A stretch of 64,000 nucleotides of DNA, from positions 248,001-312,000 of the forward strand of contig CADCXA010000056.1 of NCBI GenBank assembly GCA_902806565.1, in the 5' to 3' direction. Position numbers and translations under genes: made by a program. A model generated the notes under the pieces. The model saw only the letters and a list, made by a program, of their open reading frames with translations, was not told the DNA's origin and ran no database searches. Source of the DNA: Hypoxylon rubiginosum (lineage: Eukaryota > Ascomycota > Sordariomycetes > Xylariales > Hypoxylaceae). Below, one piece after another: positions 50,153 to 60,200 of this stretch (positions within the stretch are counted from its first letter, which is position 1; each line of letters begins with the position of its first letter).

Positions 50153-50893
50153 TCATTCCTCACCAGGTTCACTTTTGAGGTACGTTGGCAACCTTAGTAC
50201 CTTCCTTTTCTTGCCCTTTCTTGCCTTACAGTCTACCTCACTTTCCACCTGCCTTTTTATATTCTCTCCCGACTCCGAGTCGCTTTTGGACTCGGTATCT
50301 GATGGTGTAAAAGGTTCTGAGCCCAATTTCTTGAGGTATAACTCGACCATAGCCCTAAGAAGGAAGTTGGCAAAGGATAGAGTCTCCGAATGATCGTTTA
50401 TCGCGGGTTTTGTGGGATTGTCGAGAAGCGGCTCGACTCGGGACTTGATATAGTTGTGAAGCCACATATCGTCTGCTCTTGGGGTCTGATAAACATCCTT
50501 TAGTAGGTCGAGGACTTGCGTCACTTGCAGCTGACGTCCCACGCGTTCAATTTCACCCTTGGCGAGGTCCTTTAGGGCAGACAGTTCATACTCTTCGGCA
50601 AATTTGTATACTTCGATGCTTGTTGTAAATTCGTCACGACTCTTCTCCTCGGAGGACGCCCCTTTCTTCTCGAGACACTGGTATGTGCCGGTCAAGAGAT
50701 AGTGGATGAGAACATGTCCAGCACGATGAGAGAAGCGTCTTAGATCCTTGTCCCGGCTGTAGGCTGACCAGTTGGGCACCTCGTATAACTTTGGGTACGA
50801 GACTATAAGGGCGGGAAGGACGTAGAAGGATCCACCTTCAAAATATAGCTGGATAGGCTGATCACCATAAGGACTCGTATTTTCCGTTAGCAT
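50153..50893 (-). CDS. BTB/POZ-domain protein
   Basis: Single exon of 246 residues from the ATG of MLTENTSPYGDQPIQL. The pattern is the fungal BTB/POZ type: IQLYFEGGSFYVLPALIVSYP at the N terminus, a GHVLIHYLLTGTYQCL segment, and then IEVYKFAEEYELSALKDLAKGEIERVG, which is the conserved alpha-helical part. The C-terminal 60 residues are Ser/Asp/Glu-rich and then basic (KARKGKKRKVLRL), possibly a nuclear signal. BTB domains mediate dimerisation or Cul3 binding, and no partner domain is present. A weak antisense frame (49935-50393) overlaps its 3' end and is a shadow. Confidence 0.8.
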   Translation of the reverse strand: MLTENTSPYGDQPIQLYFEGGSFYVLPALIVSYPKLYEVPNWSAYSRDKDLRRFSHRAGHVLIHYLLTGTYQCLEKKGASSEEKSRDEFTTSIEVYKFAEEYELSALKDLAKGEIERVGRQLQVTQVLDLLKDVYQTPRADDMWLHNYIKSRVEPLLDNPTKPAINDHSETLSFANFLLRAMVELYLKKLGSEPFTPSDTESKSDSESGENIKRQVESEVDCKARKGKKRKVLRLPTYLKSEPGEE

Positions 50894-51473
50894 CACTTTA
50901 TCAAAGCAACAAAAGAGAGGGAAAATGATGCCTTACGTTTTTTCTGGCCTCATGTTAACTGCGATTTTCACTCTTTGGAAGAGATGAGATGCTCTAGTTT
51001 GTTTGCAAAATGGTGAGGTGAAGATTCAGCTACGAGGGGCAGACGTGAATTTCTTTGAGGACGGCTGCCTAAACTTCATAAAAAAGCAAATGTGAACGCA
51101 CGGTCCAAACCCATTTGCCAGATCTACCTGTAGTTCTACCAGGTGGTAGCAAGTTATCCTACAGTTGGCATGGAACTTATTAGGTCCGATATATATTCGT
51201 AAACTCTTAGTTAGGCTAGATACTATGTCTTGTCACACCTTTGGCAGCGTTTTGTCATCATAATTACTCAACGAACGTGTATTTCCTTCTAATTGTGCCG
51301 AAAAACTTCCAGAGCCTGACCTTGAGAAAGATTAAACCGAGACTGTGTATAGCACTCGTTTATCCCACTACACAGACGCGACTACTACTGACTCAATTTG
51401 TTCCTCTGGATATCGTCAACCCCCGTTGAACGACAGAACTAGATGTTGGAGTTGTGTAGCTAAGTTCTCAGCC
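50894..51473. other. intergenic
   Basis: About 580 bp with no gene seen. It separates the BTB gene from the next minus-strand gene and includes the BTB promoter. Confidence 0.4.
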
Positions 51474-52383
51474 TCAAGACAACATCACGGGGTTCGTTCC
51501 CCTAGACGTTCTCGACCCATTTTCCAGGCCAGGCTTATTGCGACCCTGATGCCAATATGTTGGAAATTTAATCCCTCGACCCCGACCCGTAATTGTGCTG
51601 AACTTGAACAAGGGCGAGTTATACGGCAGCTTCACGGGGAGAAATCGACCTGCCATAATGAATTCTGTCTCGCTATGAACCTGCTCCGATCCTCCCAGCT
51701 CGTGTCCAAGCTCCCAGATACGCAACATAACGCTTTCGCTACCCAGGCTGGGGATGTCGCTAGAAATGAAAATTTCGAATTGTCGGAGCACACAATGCAT
51801 CCAATAACGGCGACCTAAATATAAAATCACTTCAGCCTATAGCCAATATACGATATTTTTATAGAAAGGAGAACAATGGAAACTGACCCCGATCGTGTAG
51901 GAGCTGGTATCGTGTGATGCCAGACTTTTCTAGTCTATCAATCCAAGCCTCAACACCGACACAGTGTTCTATATCGTGCCTGAAGCTATAGGCATAACCA
52001 TCTAGATGTCCTGACCCATCCCCGGCGGTACTTACGACATGAAGCGGCGGCCCAGGTCGACAGATGATGATGGTGTTGCCGCAGGGATCAGCTTGTCTGA
52101 GCTCGATCGTGATGTTCTGCCTTTCCTGTGTTTCCAGAATGACCACCCAGTCGTTGCGCTCTTCCGTATAACCGTCCAAGACGTAATTGACCTCACGTTC
52201 GCGAGCAGCTAACCAACACCCCACCACCTTCTGCGAAAGAAGCTCATCCCAGTTGCGAGGCTTTGATCTCCATAGTTCGTGCGAAAGCAATACCGTAGGG
52301 ACGTATTCGGAAAGGGGCGCGGCGTGTTCACGAACCAGCAAGAGTTCTTCGGCCGAGTAGCGAATGAAATCGTGTACCGCCAT
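51474..52383 (-). CDS. orphan protein of unknown function
   Basis: Exon 52383-51888 opens at an ATG (MAVHDFIRYSAEELLLVREH) and has convincing composition: SHELWRSKPRNWDELLSQKV, DWVVILETQERQNITIELRQ and GVEAWIDRLEKSGITRYQLL. Read through, it stops at 51859 after 174 residues. A GTCAGT donor and TTTAG acceptor (intron 51815-51887) would instead join it to 51814-51474, giving 278 residues. The second part is less protein-like, so the end is uncertain. I do not recognise the family. There is no signal peptide or membrane helix. Confidence 0.5.
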
Positions 52384-52825
52384 CTTGGGTGGGCTGGATA
52401 CTGTTGTCTGGCGTTGGGTAACCTATAGGCTTGAAGAACACGGATGCAAATGCTAGTGTCATTTATATATAATCCAGGTAAAAGAGGTCTGAAGATTGCA
52501 GTATGTTCACGAGACAATTTGAAAAGGAGTCACTAAGAGAATGACGCATAATATTGTACTGTTGGATAAAGAGGACTCACAAGACTACAAATACACTATT
52601 CATTTTGAGAGAATATTGATCATGATTGATGCAAGTTTGTAATGTGTGGATGAATAAAGCTGAATCATTAAAAGGGGTTGAAATGACGCGGAGTTTTACG
52701 AGTCTCATTGCAGAAATAGTCATTAGAAAATTTTTCGGCTCTGATTCTCTTCATGCCACTACCATTTTATTGACTCACTCATGCACATTGCTTGAACTGA
52801 GATAGCAGACGCAGACATGTACATC
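52384..52825. other. intergenic
   Basis: 440 bp of AT-rich sequence between two minus-strand genes; nothing recognised. Confidence 0.4.
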
Positions 52826-53585
52826 TCATCTACCTTCCCGGACCTTGATAAAGACCTCAAGCAAGTCCGTAGGATCCTGTACCCCATCCAAACGATGCAC
52901 CCCATGAATAATAAACGCCGGCACTCCAGATCCCTCCAGCATCACCTTGCTCCTCGCCGCCTCCCCGTCAACCAAACCCGCATCCTCGTCCGAGTCGAGC
53001 CAAGCGTCCGCCCCGGCCCCGTCTATGCCCGCCGCCACCGCAACATCCCTCAGCACATCGCGTTCGGATATATCCTGCTCGCGCGCATGGTACGCATCGA
53101 ACAAGCCCTCGACAACGGCGTCTTGCACCGCAGCGCTCCTGGCGGCGCCGAGTCGGATTAGCCGGTGGGCCTGCCGCGTCCCGGGCCCGATCTTGCCGCC
53201 CCATTTAAAGTTTATCCCGGCGGCGCGGCCCGCCCTCTGTACGCGCTGGGCCAAAGCATCGCGTTGCACTGATGTCATGTACGCGAGACGAATGTTGGCA
53301 AGTTCCGACTTGTCCACGCTGTGCGCCGCGGTGTTATAGTTCAAGTAGTAGGGCGTCCATGTGACGACGAAGGTGTCCGATCGGCCGCCTGGATACGTCT
53401 TCTGGTATAGCTGGACGGCGCGGTCTAGGTTGCGCTTAGCGATGTAGCACCACTATAAATCTTGGCGTTAGCTGCTTCCTAGGCTGCTAGGTACCTCGCT
53501 AGTTCTGTTTTGGGGGTTTGAATTCTACACGTACCGCGCAGACGATGTCCGAAATGACCTGGACTTCAATGACGGCCATAACCAT
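52826..53585 (-). CDS. DsbA-family (FrnE-like) thioredoxin-fold oxidoreductase
   Basis: Two exons (53585-53535 and 53452-52826) give 225 residues. The first splice joins VISDIVCA to WCYIAKRNLDRAV, creating the CxxC active site as C-A-W-C. The family usually has CPWC, so the Pro is replaced by Ala here. The rest fits the DsbA/2-hydroxychromene-2-carboxylate isomerase-like fold: the helical insertion with ANIRLAYMT, RLIRLGAARSAAVQDAVVEG, LFDAYHAREQDISERDVL, the cis-Pro segment SGVPAFIIHG and the closing VQDPTDLLEVFIKV. Fungal members are probably cytosolic redox proteins, some found in polyketide clusters, but the role is unknown. A second in-frame ATG (MAVIEV) is an alternative start. Confidence 0.88.
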
Positions 53586-54326
53586 TAATCATTCATTTAA
53601 CTCATTAAATCGACTTATGATTCAGAGTGCCTATACCATAAAGAAGAATTGAACTCAACGTTCAGGTATTCATCTCAAATTTTGGGTTTCGGTACTCGGC
53701 TAGTCTAGTTTACCGACCCCAAAATAGGGGTGGTGCCGAATCCTGCCCCTAACTTTTTAGTGCCACTATATATAGAAAGCGGCGATGTTCCCACGTGGAA
53801 TGACGTATTAAGTCATGAACCTAATTCCATACAACGATATTGATCCATCACAGATACTAGACGATACTTGATGATTATCTTGGAACCTTGATCGATTCCT
53901 AGTCGTTATGCTTCGCTAGAACGTGCTTTACCCCTGCTCTTTTGTTGAATTTGTTGAATGAATTGCATGGGGCCTCGTCGTCTCCCGGTAGCCCGGATAC
54001 GCCAACTATCACAAGGTGAGATAAATCAGGCGCTTTAGGATTATATGGTTTCGATTCTAAATAGCTTGGCTCATCCTCTTTATGCTCCTTTAAGCATGAT
54101 TAAGGAAAGACATGCGTTGAAGAAATACTCTAGTCATGAATTACCTATTTCAAGAATGCGGCACAGCACCGAGCAAGGTTTTTACCCACCGGTATCTACC
54201 CATGTCAACCATTAGACTTTGTCTAAAGATAGATACTTGCCGACATCAACGTGGTTCGATGCGGCTGTCAAAATAAATATGTCCCCTAGGTCTTGATGTA
54301 TAGGAACGGAATTGACATCTCTAACC
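53586..54326. other. divergent intergenic region
   Basis: This lies between the divergent DsbA-like and sialidase-like genes. It is AT-rich, with no gene, repeat or RNA recognised. It probably holds both promoters. Confidence 0.4.
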
Positions 54327-55613
54327 ATGCGGTTAATATTTTTATTTAATTTTACGAGCATTCTTTCGCTCGCTACATCTGAAAGAGTTTTACTAGATCA
54401 GAGTGCAGCTCGCAGAGATCTTCCATACGAAAGCCCTTTACCTGCGTTAAAATGGAGGCGCAATATAGTTCGGGCGATGAAACCGACACCAAGAGACCTC
54501 CGGCCGCTCCAAGTTCGTGATACTACTACAGAGTTCCCAGAAATCAACGCCAAGTTTAGTGTCGAGTCCACCGAATATAAAATCAGTAACGCTGGCGGGT
54601 ATCCCCGACTGGCTAATCTGGCCGACGGTACCATTCTGAGCGTACAGACGCTCCCCAAAGTCAACGGCACCACCAGCATTATGCAAGTGTCGAAGAGCAC
54701 AGATGGCGGGAAGTCTTTTAGCCTTTTCAGCGAGGTTATCCGCGCCCAAAATAAAGACCTGGACAATGGGTTCCTGATCGAGTTACCGCCGAGCCAGAGT
54801 ACCAGGGTTGAGAAACGTGGTCCTCCAGTCCTCCTAGCCGCGTATCGCAACCACGACCTTGATTCTTCCGGCAACCCGACGTACTTTCGAATCGCCGCAT
54901 CACGAAGCGAGGACGGAGGAAGGACTTGGAAGGAAGCGTGTCACGTCTTTGAGATATCGGCTGAGAAGAGTCAGGGGATGGGCGTATGGGAACCGTTTAT
55001 GCGGATCGGAAACCAAGGGGAAGTGCAGTTGACGTATTCCGGCGAGATAGGTCCGGGTAATCAAGAGACCTTTCGCGCGTTATCACGGGACGGAGGCAAG
55101 AGTTGGACAGAGCCGGTCAACTTGCGTCTTCACAGCAAAGACGAGCCTATGCGCGACGGCATGCAGAGTATTATTTCCGTCAAGGATTCGGAGAACGGCC
55201 GTGTTGCGCTAGTCATGGCCCTTGAGGTCAAAATAGGGGCTGTGGTCCACCTCGACTACACGATATCATACGACGATGGTGCGTCGTGGCAGAATAGAAG
55301 CGGAATCTATGATCCCGAAGGTGATGACAAGAGCGCCGGTGCACCGCAGGTCGCCAACATCGGGGATGGCATCGTTGTCGTGTTTATGACGGACGAAGAT
55401 ACTGAGCATGTCGACTGGCCAAAAAAAGCAGCAACCAAGGCTTTATTTTCTGACGGATTAAAGAATGGAGTGTTGGCTTGGACCAAGAATCCTCTATTAG
55501 TTGACGAATCGCCGTCTTGGTGGCCCGGGGTTGTGGAAATTGGGGATAACGAAGCCATGGCGGTCTATGGGCATGATAACTCGCCAAGGGGGAGACGGAT
55601 CAAGAAGCAATAG
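54327..55613 (+). CDS. secreted Asp-box (BNR) sialidase-like glycoside hydrolase
   Basis: Single exon of 428 residues from the ATG of MRLIFLFNFTSILSLATSE, a signal peptide. Four Asp-box motifs (SxDxGxxW) are visible: STDGGKSF (about 124-131), SEDGGRTW (194-201), SRDGGKSW (253-260) and SYDDGASW (314-321). They mark a six-bladed beta-propeller of the sialidase superfamily. The first blade has GGYPRLANLADGTILSVQ, and later blades carry YFRIAASR, GVWEPFM and QLTYSGE. Fungal proteins of this type include GH33 sialidases and GH93 exo-arabinanases. I cannot separate these without an alignment, so no substrate is assigned. A dibasic-rich stretch after the signal peptide could be a propeptide. Confidence 0.85.
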   Translation: MRLIFLFNFTSILSLATSERVLLDQSAARRDLPYESPLPALKWRRNIVRAMKPTPRDLRPLQVRDTTTEFPEINAKFSVESTEYKISNAGGYPRLANLADGTILSVQTLPKVNGTTSIMQVSKSTDGGKSFSLFSEVIRAQNKDLDNGFLIELPPSQSTRVEKRGPPVLLAAYRNHDLDSSGNPTYFRIAASRSEDGGRTWKEACHVFEISAEKSQGMGVWEPFMRIGNQGEVQLTYSGEIGPGNQETFRALSRDGGKSWTEPVNLRLHSKDEPMRDGMQSIISVKDSENGRVALVMALEVKIGAVVHLDYTISYDDGASWQNRSGIYDPEGDDKSAGAPQVANIGDGIVVVFMTDEDTEHVDWPKKAATKALFSDGLKNGVLAWTKNPLLVDESPSWWPGVVEIGDNEAMAVYGHDNSPRGRRIKKQ

Positions 55614-56256
55614 AATAGATAGTCTGAAATTTGAAGAATACCTTTCTTGCAATGTTGTGTATGAACAATAGACCTTGGAGATACTTTGTCAAAGTTCCGT
55701 CCTCGTAAGGCAGCACTGGAGCCTGAAAGCCAGATCTTTCGTAGCGTAGCGGTCTAGCACTTGCGTTCTTAAACTTTTACACATAGGTACCAAGGCGCCT
55801 TATTAGAATCGGCCGGACCATCTCAATTGAATTTCTTATAGAACCTTCTCTCAGCTCTTGCAGCTTTGTAGGTGCGTCACCCATTTTTGGCGCAGACGGG
55901 TGTCCTGTTTGGATTGGGGCCCCGCGGTTTCGCCATGGAGTTGAGAATATTCGTCGCGCTCGAGAGAAGAATTGTGGCAAAAACCATGCCAGATTTCCGC
56001 CAAAATGATGGCAACGGGTTGAGCCCAAGTTAATGTTAAGCATCGTCGTTGTTAATATCGCCCCTTTTCTGGTGTCGTCGGTAAAGGCTCTGGAAATTCG
56101 GTCTGGGGTTACGAAGTAGGTTGAAGTCTCCTTATGTAAGCAAATACTATGCAATTAAAGGATATATAATAGTAACAGGTCTTAGTAGCTTTGAACCTCC
56201 GCGTTCCGGTTTCCTTTTTTTCCCGCGACCTCCTTTTTCGTGAACAAGTTTCAACC
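55614..56256. other. intergenic with a tRNA-like fragment
   Basis: No protein gene. Positions 55741-55772 (+) read GTAGCGTAGCGGTCTAGCAC then TTGCGTTCTT, which looks like the D-arm and 5' anticodon arm of a tRNA. No T-arm or acceptor stem follows. The rest is promoter-like sequence for the GFA gene. Confidence 0.3.
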
Positions 56257-56700
56257 ATGGCATCCGAAAAAGTTCCCACATCCTCAGTGGACCAACTTCC
56301 GCATACCTCAGGCACCGCCTCAACTTCTACACAGCTCTTGACGGCTTCCTGTCACTGCGGGCACGTGACATTAGAACTCCCCTCGCCGCCTACCGAGCTC
56401 AACGAGTGCCGATGTACCGCGTGCTACAAGTACGGCGCCCTTTGGGCTTACTATCCGCGGGGCGACGTCATGGTCACCGTCGCGGCAACGGACAAGGATG
56501 TGAGTTTGAAGGAGTATGTCCGTAGCGATAAAGACTCGAAAGCCAGCATTGGGTTTTACAGTTGCGGACACTGCGGTTGCATGACACATTGGTGGGGACT
56601 AGGAGAGCAAGAGGGGGACGAGAAGTCGATGGGCGTCAATGGTCGCATGTTGCCCGAGAACGCCATTGAGGGTATAGAGAGGAAGATATCACGGTGCTGA
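56257..56700 (+). CDS. GFA-domain zinc-binding protein (single exon)
   Basis: 147 residues from an ATG in ideal context (CAACCATGG). The zinc sites are C32/C34 (SCHCGHVTLE), C51/C53/C56 (ECRCTACYKYG) and C103/C106 (YSCGHCGCMTHW), the classical GFA layout. The N-terminal 28 residues are Ser/Thr-rich. It continues with MGVNGRMLPENAIEG, typical of the fungal subgroup. It is a distant paralogue of the gene at 38448, sharing fold but little sequence. The function is unknown. It sits between a secreted sialidase-like gene and the PKS, with no evident link to either. Confidence 0.9.
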   Translation: MASEKVPTSSVDQLPHTSGTASTSTQLLTASCHCGHVTLELPSPPTELNECRCTACYKYGALWAYYPRGDVMVTVAATDKDVSLKEYVRSDKDSKASIGFYSCGHCGCMTHWWGLGEQEGDEKSMGVNGRMLPENAIEGIERKISRC

Positions 56701-57215
56701 GGTAGGTTACTCCTGAGATCGGTCGTTGTTTGCTGAACTGAAACAGGTGTACGTCCGTATTCGCTAATCAACAATGCTGGCTAGGTAGACTCACAGCCAC
56801 TTACTTCCGTACGCACATTATACCAGGTTAGCTCGTCGACCTTTTCCATCTGTTCTCTTGTCAGAATTGGTATAATTATTCTGATCCGAACGCGCCCGTG
56901 AGTTCTATCACAATTTATTTGAAATATGTATGTACTCTTATCTATATGGGCATAATCATGTAGGCGGTGCGTTGCCAGTCCTCTACATTGGACAAGTAAG
57001 AGGCACAACTTTCCTCCGTAGTTGGGAATTCCCGAGATTGTGCTTCTATACATCTACTGCACCGACAGGGGGTTTCATCATCTCCCTCTTCGCGAGAGCC
57101 AGGCCCGAGAATCCGATACCCGCGTGGCCTATCTCTTGCCGTGTGTAGCATGCTGAAGTTGTCAGCATCGGCCCTCTTCCTATCAGAGCCGTTACGTGCC
57201 ACCAAGTCTATCCTC
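56701..57215. other. convergent intergenic region
   Basis: About 515 bp between the converging GFA and PKS genes. No gene, terminator-like hairpin or repeat is recognised. Confidence 0.4.
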
Positions 57216-60200
57216 TCATACAGGGCCCTGTTCAATTAGGCCAATAGCCTGAGATATAGACCGCGAAGTCTCCTCGACCTGTGTCAACGGTTAGGTTAGT
57301 ACACGTCGGCTAGTCTGCGTGATGCACTCACAATCTTTTCATCAAACGCCTGGAAGTGATTCCCAGGAATCTCAAGCACCTGGAGATCCGGCCCTACCAA
57401 CCCCCTCCACAACGAGACCTGTTCGCGCCTCTCTACTCCATTGCCCAGGAAGGGACATGGTACATCACCGATAATATCGACACCTACGGCTTCGGCGCTC
57501 CGCAGCAAGACTACTGGGAATGGGGTCGCGGTTGCGGGCGGCGAGTGTTCGCCAAGCATATCGGTATGTGTTTCGAAATTGCGAAGTAGCCAGTCCGGCT
57601 TTCCGTGGCAAATCCTGCGCAGGACTGATTCGGGGATCCCGTCGTGGGTTGTTGGGCACGGCGAGTCGATCATGATGACTCCCCGTACAGGTGCCTGCCG
57701 CTCGTGTAGGATGCGAGCCATTTCGTGTGCTACTATACCGCCAAACGACCACCCTTCTGGAGTGTTAGATCTACCGCGTCGTATAACGTATGTCAAGTTA
57801 CTTACCTCCAAGGATGAAAGACTTCGAAGTATCCACCAAGCCGGCGTAGGCTGTTGCCATGTCGTTGACAGTTCGGAATTGGTTCTTTTCGTCACACGAT
57901 ATACCGAATACGTTTCGCCCGAGGCTACCAATGGCACTGTACATGCTGCACAGGCCACTCCCGTCGTGAACCATATACAGCGGGGAAAGTCTGTCCGACC
58001 CTCTTCGAATCAACGACAGCGACTTGGAAGCTTGTCTGACTCCGTTTCGTTGCACGGGAGGCTGCTTTATAGATTCCACGAGGCGCACAATATCATTAGG
58101 TGTCCGGCATGAGTCAAACTCAGTATGAGGAATCTCTAATCCGAACTGTGATCCGAGTAAATCGAGTAGCTCGAAAGCCATGAGGGAGTCCAGGCCAATC
58201 TGCTGGAGATCTGTCTCGCCATGAACCTTGTGTATGGGGAGGCCTGCTACCTCGGCAACAGCATTATTGATTTCATTACTTATGTGGGTATCGCTTTCAG
58301 GTTTTGCGAGTTTCGCCTTGTCGACACCGTTGACGTGGCCTATGCCTATGTTGCTCTGGTTTGCTGGAATCGATCTGATTCCATTGGTCCCTGGGGAAGC
58401 TATTGTATCATATTCTACATGGTCGATGTTGTGGTTGGATAACCCGTTGCGGCTGCCCCCTGAAGACTTAGTCGAAGAAATATCTCGAACCCCGGTTTGC
58501 AATGACCGTGTGAAAGCCTCCTTGCCTAGACGGCGGAATGTGATGCCTTGGATCGACCCTACTAGCTTGCCATCGGCGTCATAGGCGAACGAGTTTCCAA
58601 CCACCGCTTTCTGCGAAGAGGAAATTTCCGTGTACAGCCTGAACGACTCCGTATAGTCCACCGCATCTATCCAGAGATTGATGCTTTCGATCTTGGTGCA
58701 GATGCATACCTCGGAGGCGCTAGTGGAGCAGTTGGCAAGAAAGCCTGCAGCGTGCAAGAGAGTGTCAACGAATACTGGCTGAGATACGCACTCCCCAAGC
58801 AGCGCGATATGGCGAAGTCGGAAGGATCCCCAGGCTACTTTCCCGCTGTCGTTAAGTTCAAGATAATCTATGGTCTGGTACAACTCCGAATAGGAAACCA
58901 CACGCGAAAAGATCGTTTCATACAACATTTTTCGCTTAATCAGCTGGCCAGATTGTTGCGCGCCCCTGAACCTTTCGCTCGTCGTATCAACAAGCGTATC
59001 CGTAGTATCCTTAGACGAAAGTCCCAGGAACCCCTCGCAGTTGGTCTGTTTGGTGTCATCTGCCCCTGACGAGACCCGGAATGGGGCTCCATCTCCAGAT
59101 TTCCCTGTCCTGCCTAGCGCAACTTGAACCGCCGTTTCGGGCTGTGACTGGTTTATTTGGCGTACGAGAGGCGATGAAAAGATCACATCCTTCACAACAA
59201 TACGTCCACAAGTTGCGTCAGGTTGTTGTAGCTCTCGAGCGGCTTGTAAAGCCAGCTCGATATACACAGATGCAGGGCAAAGCGGCAGGCCTGCCACGAT
59301 ATGACCGTGGATAAATTTTTCGATTCTCTGGTTGGCCCCGTAAACTACCCGATCTTGTGTTCGACTACCCGCCTGTTGGGGGGACAGCAATGATCCATAT
59401 CGCGCGCTTGGAGTACGACTTGATAGGTGATTGTTAAGAACCTCCGGGGCATCGATGGCTACATAAGGCACTCTGAATTCCTCCTGAGCGAAGGGGTACA
59501 GGGGTATATCAACGAGTCGAACGCCTTGACCCTCGTATATCTTTCTGAAGTCAAGTTCGAACCCGCAACGAACAAGCTCCGCGATAGACTCGTTCATTGA
59601 CCACCAGCCTTTCTTTTCTCGGCGCAGAGAGCCCAGATAAACGGTAGAGGAGACTGGCTTTATTGTTCGCATCATGGGGAGCACTATAGGGTGAGGTCCA
59701 ATCTCCAAACATATGGTGTCGTTCTGACGGGTGTGGCTCAAGAAATCCTCGACCGTCTCTCGGAAACGAACCGGATTGATTGCCTGAGAGGCAAAGTAAC
59801 CGTGATCAACGTCGGTTGGACAGTGCATCCTCCCGTTTAAGCCGAGGCCTAATGGAATACTGGGCTTATGTAGCTGAACCTTGGCTACGAAATCGTTTAA
59901 TGGCGATCTGATAGTCTCCATTGCGGGTGAGTGAAAGCCGAACGGCACATCCAGTTTTTTCGTCTTAGTACCAGCAGCCCCTATTGCAATTGCAAGATCG
60001 TCAAGTTGATGTATCGGTCCGGACACGACGCACTGCTGTGGACTATTATCGCAAGCAACTGTTAAGCCTTCCAACGGGGGCGATGCGGTCAAGAGGAAAC
60101 TTTGGACCTTGGAAGCGCTGTCGTTGACAGAAAGCATGCCGGACGTACCCAACTCACACAGACCTTCGACCAGCTCCGCTCTGCGTGCGATGATCAAAAT

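Noticed and set aside
49935..50393. 152-codon plus-strand frame
   Set aside because: It is antisense to the BTB gene, which has the recognisable domain.
55777..56154. 125-codon minus-strand frame
   Set aside because: It begins at a non-ATG codon and has no family resemblance.
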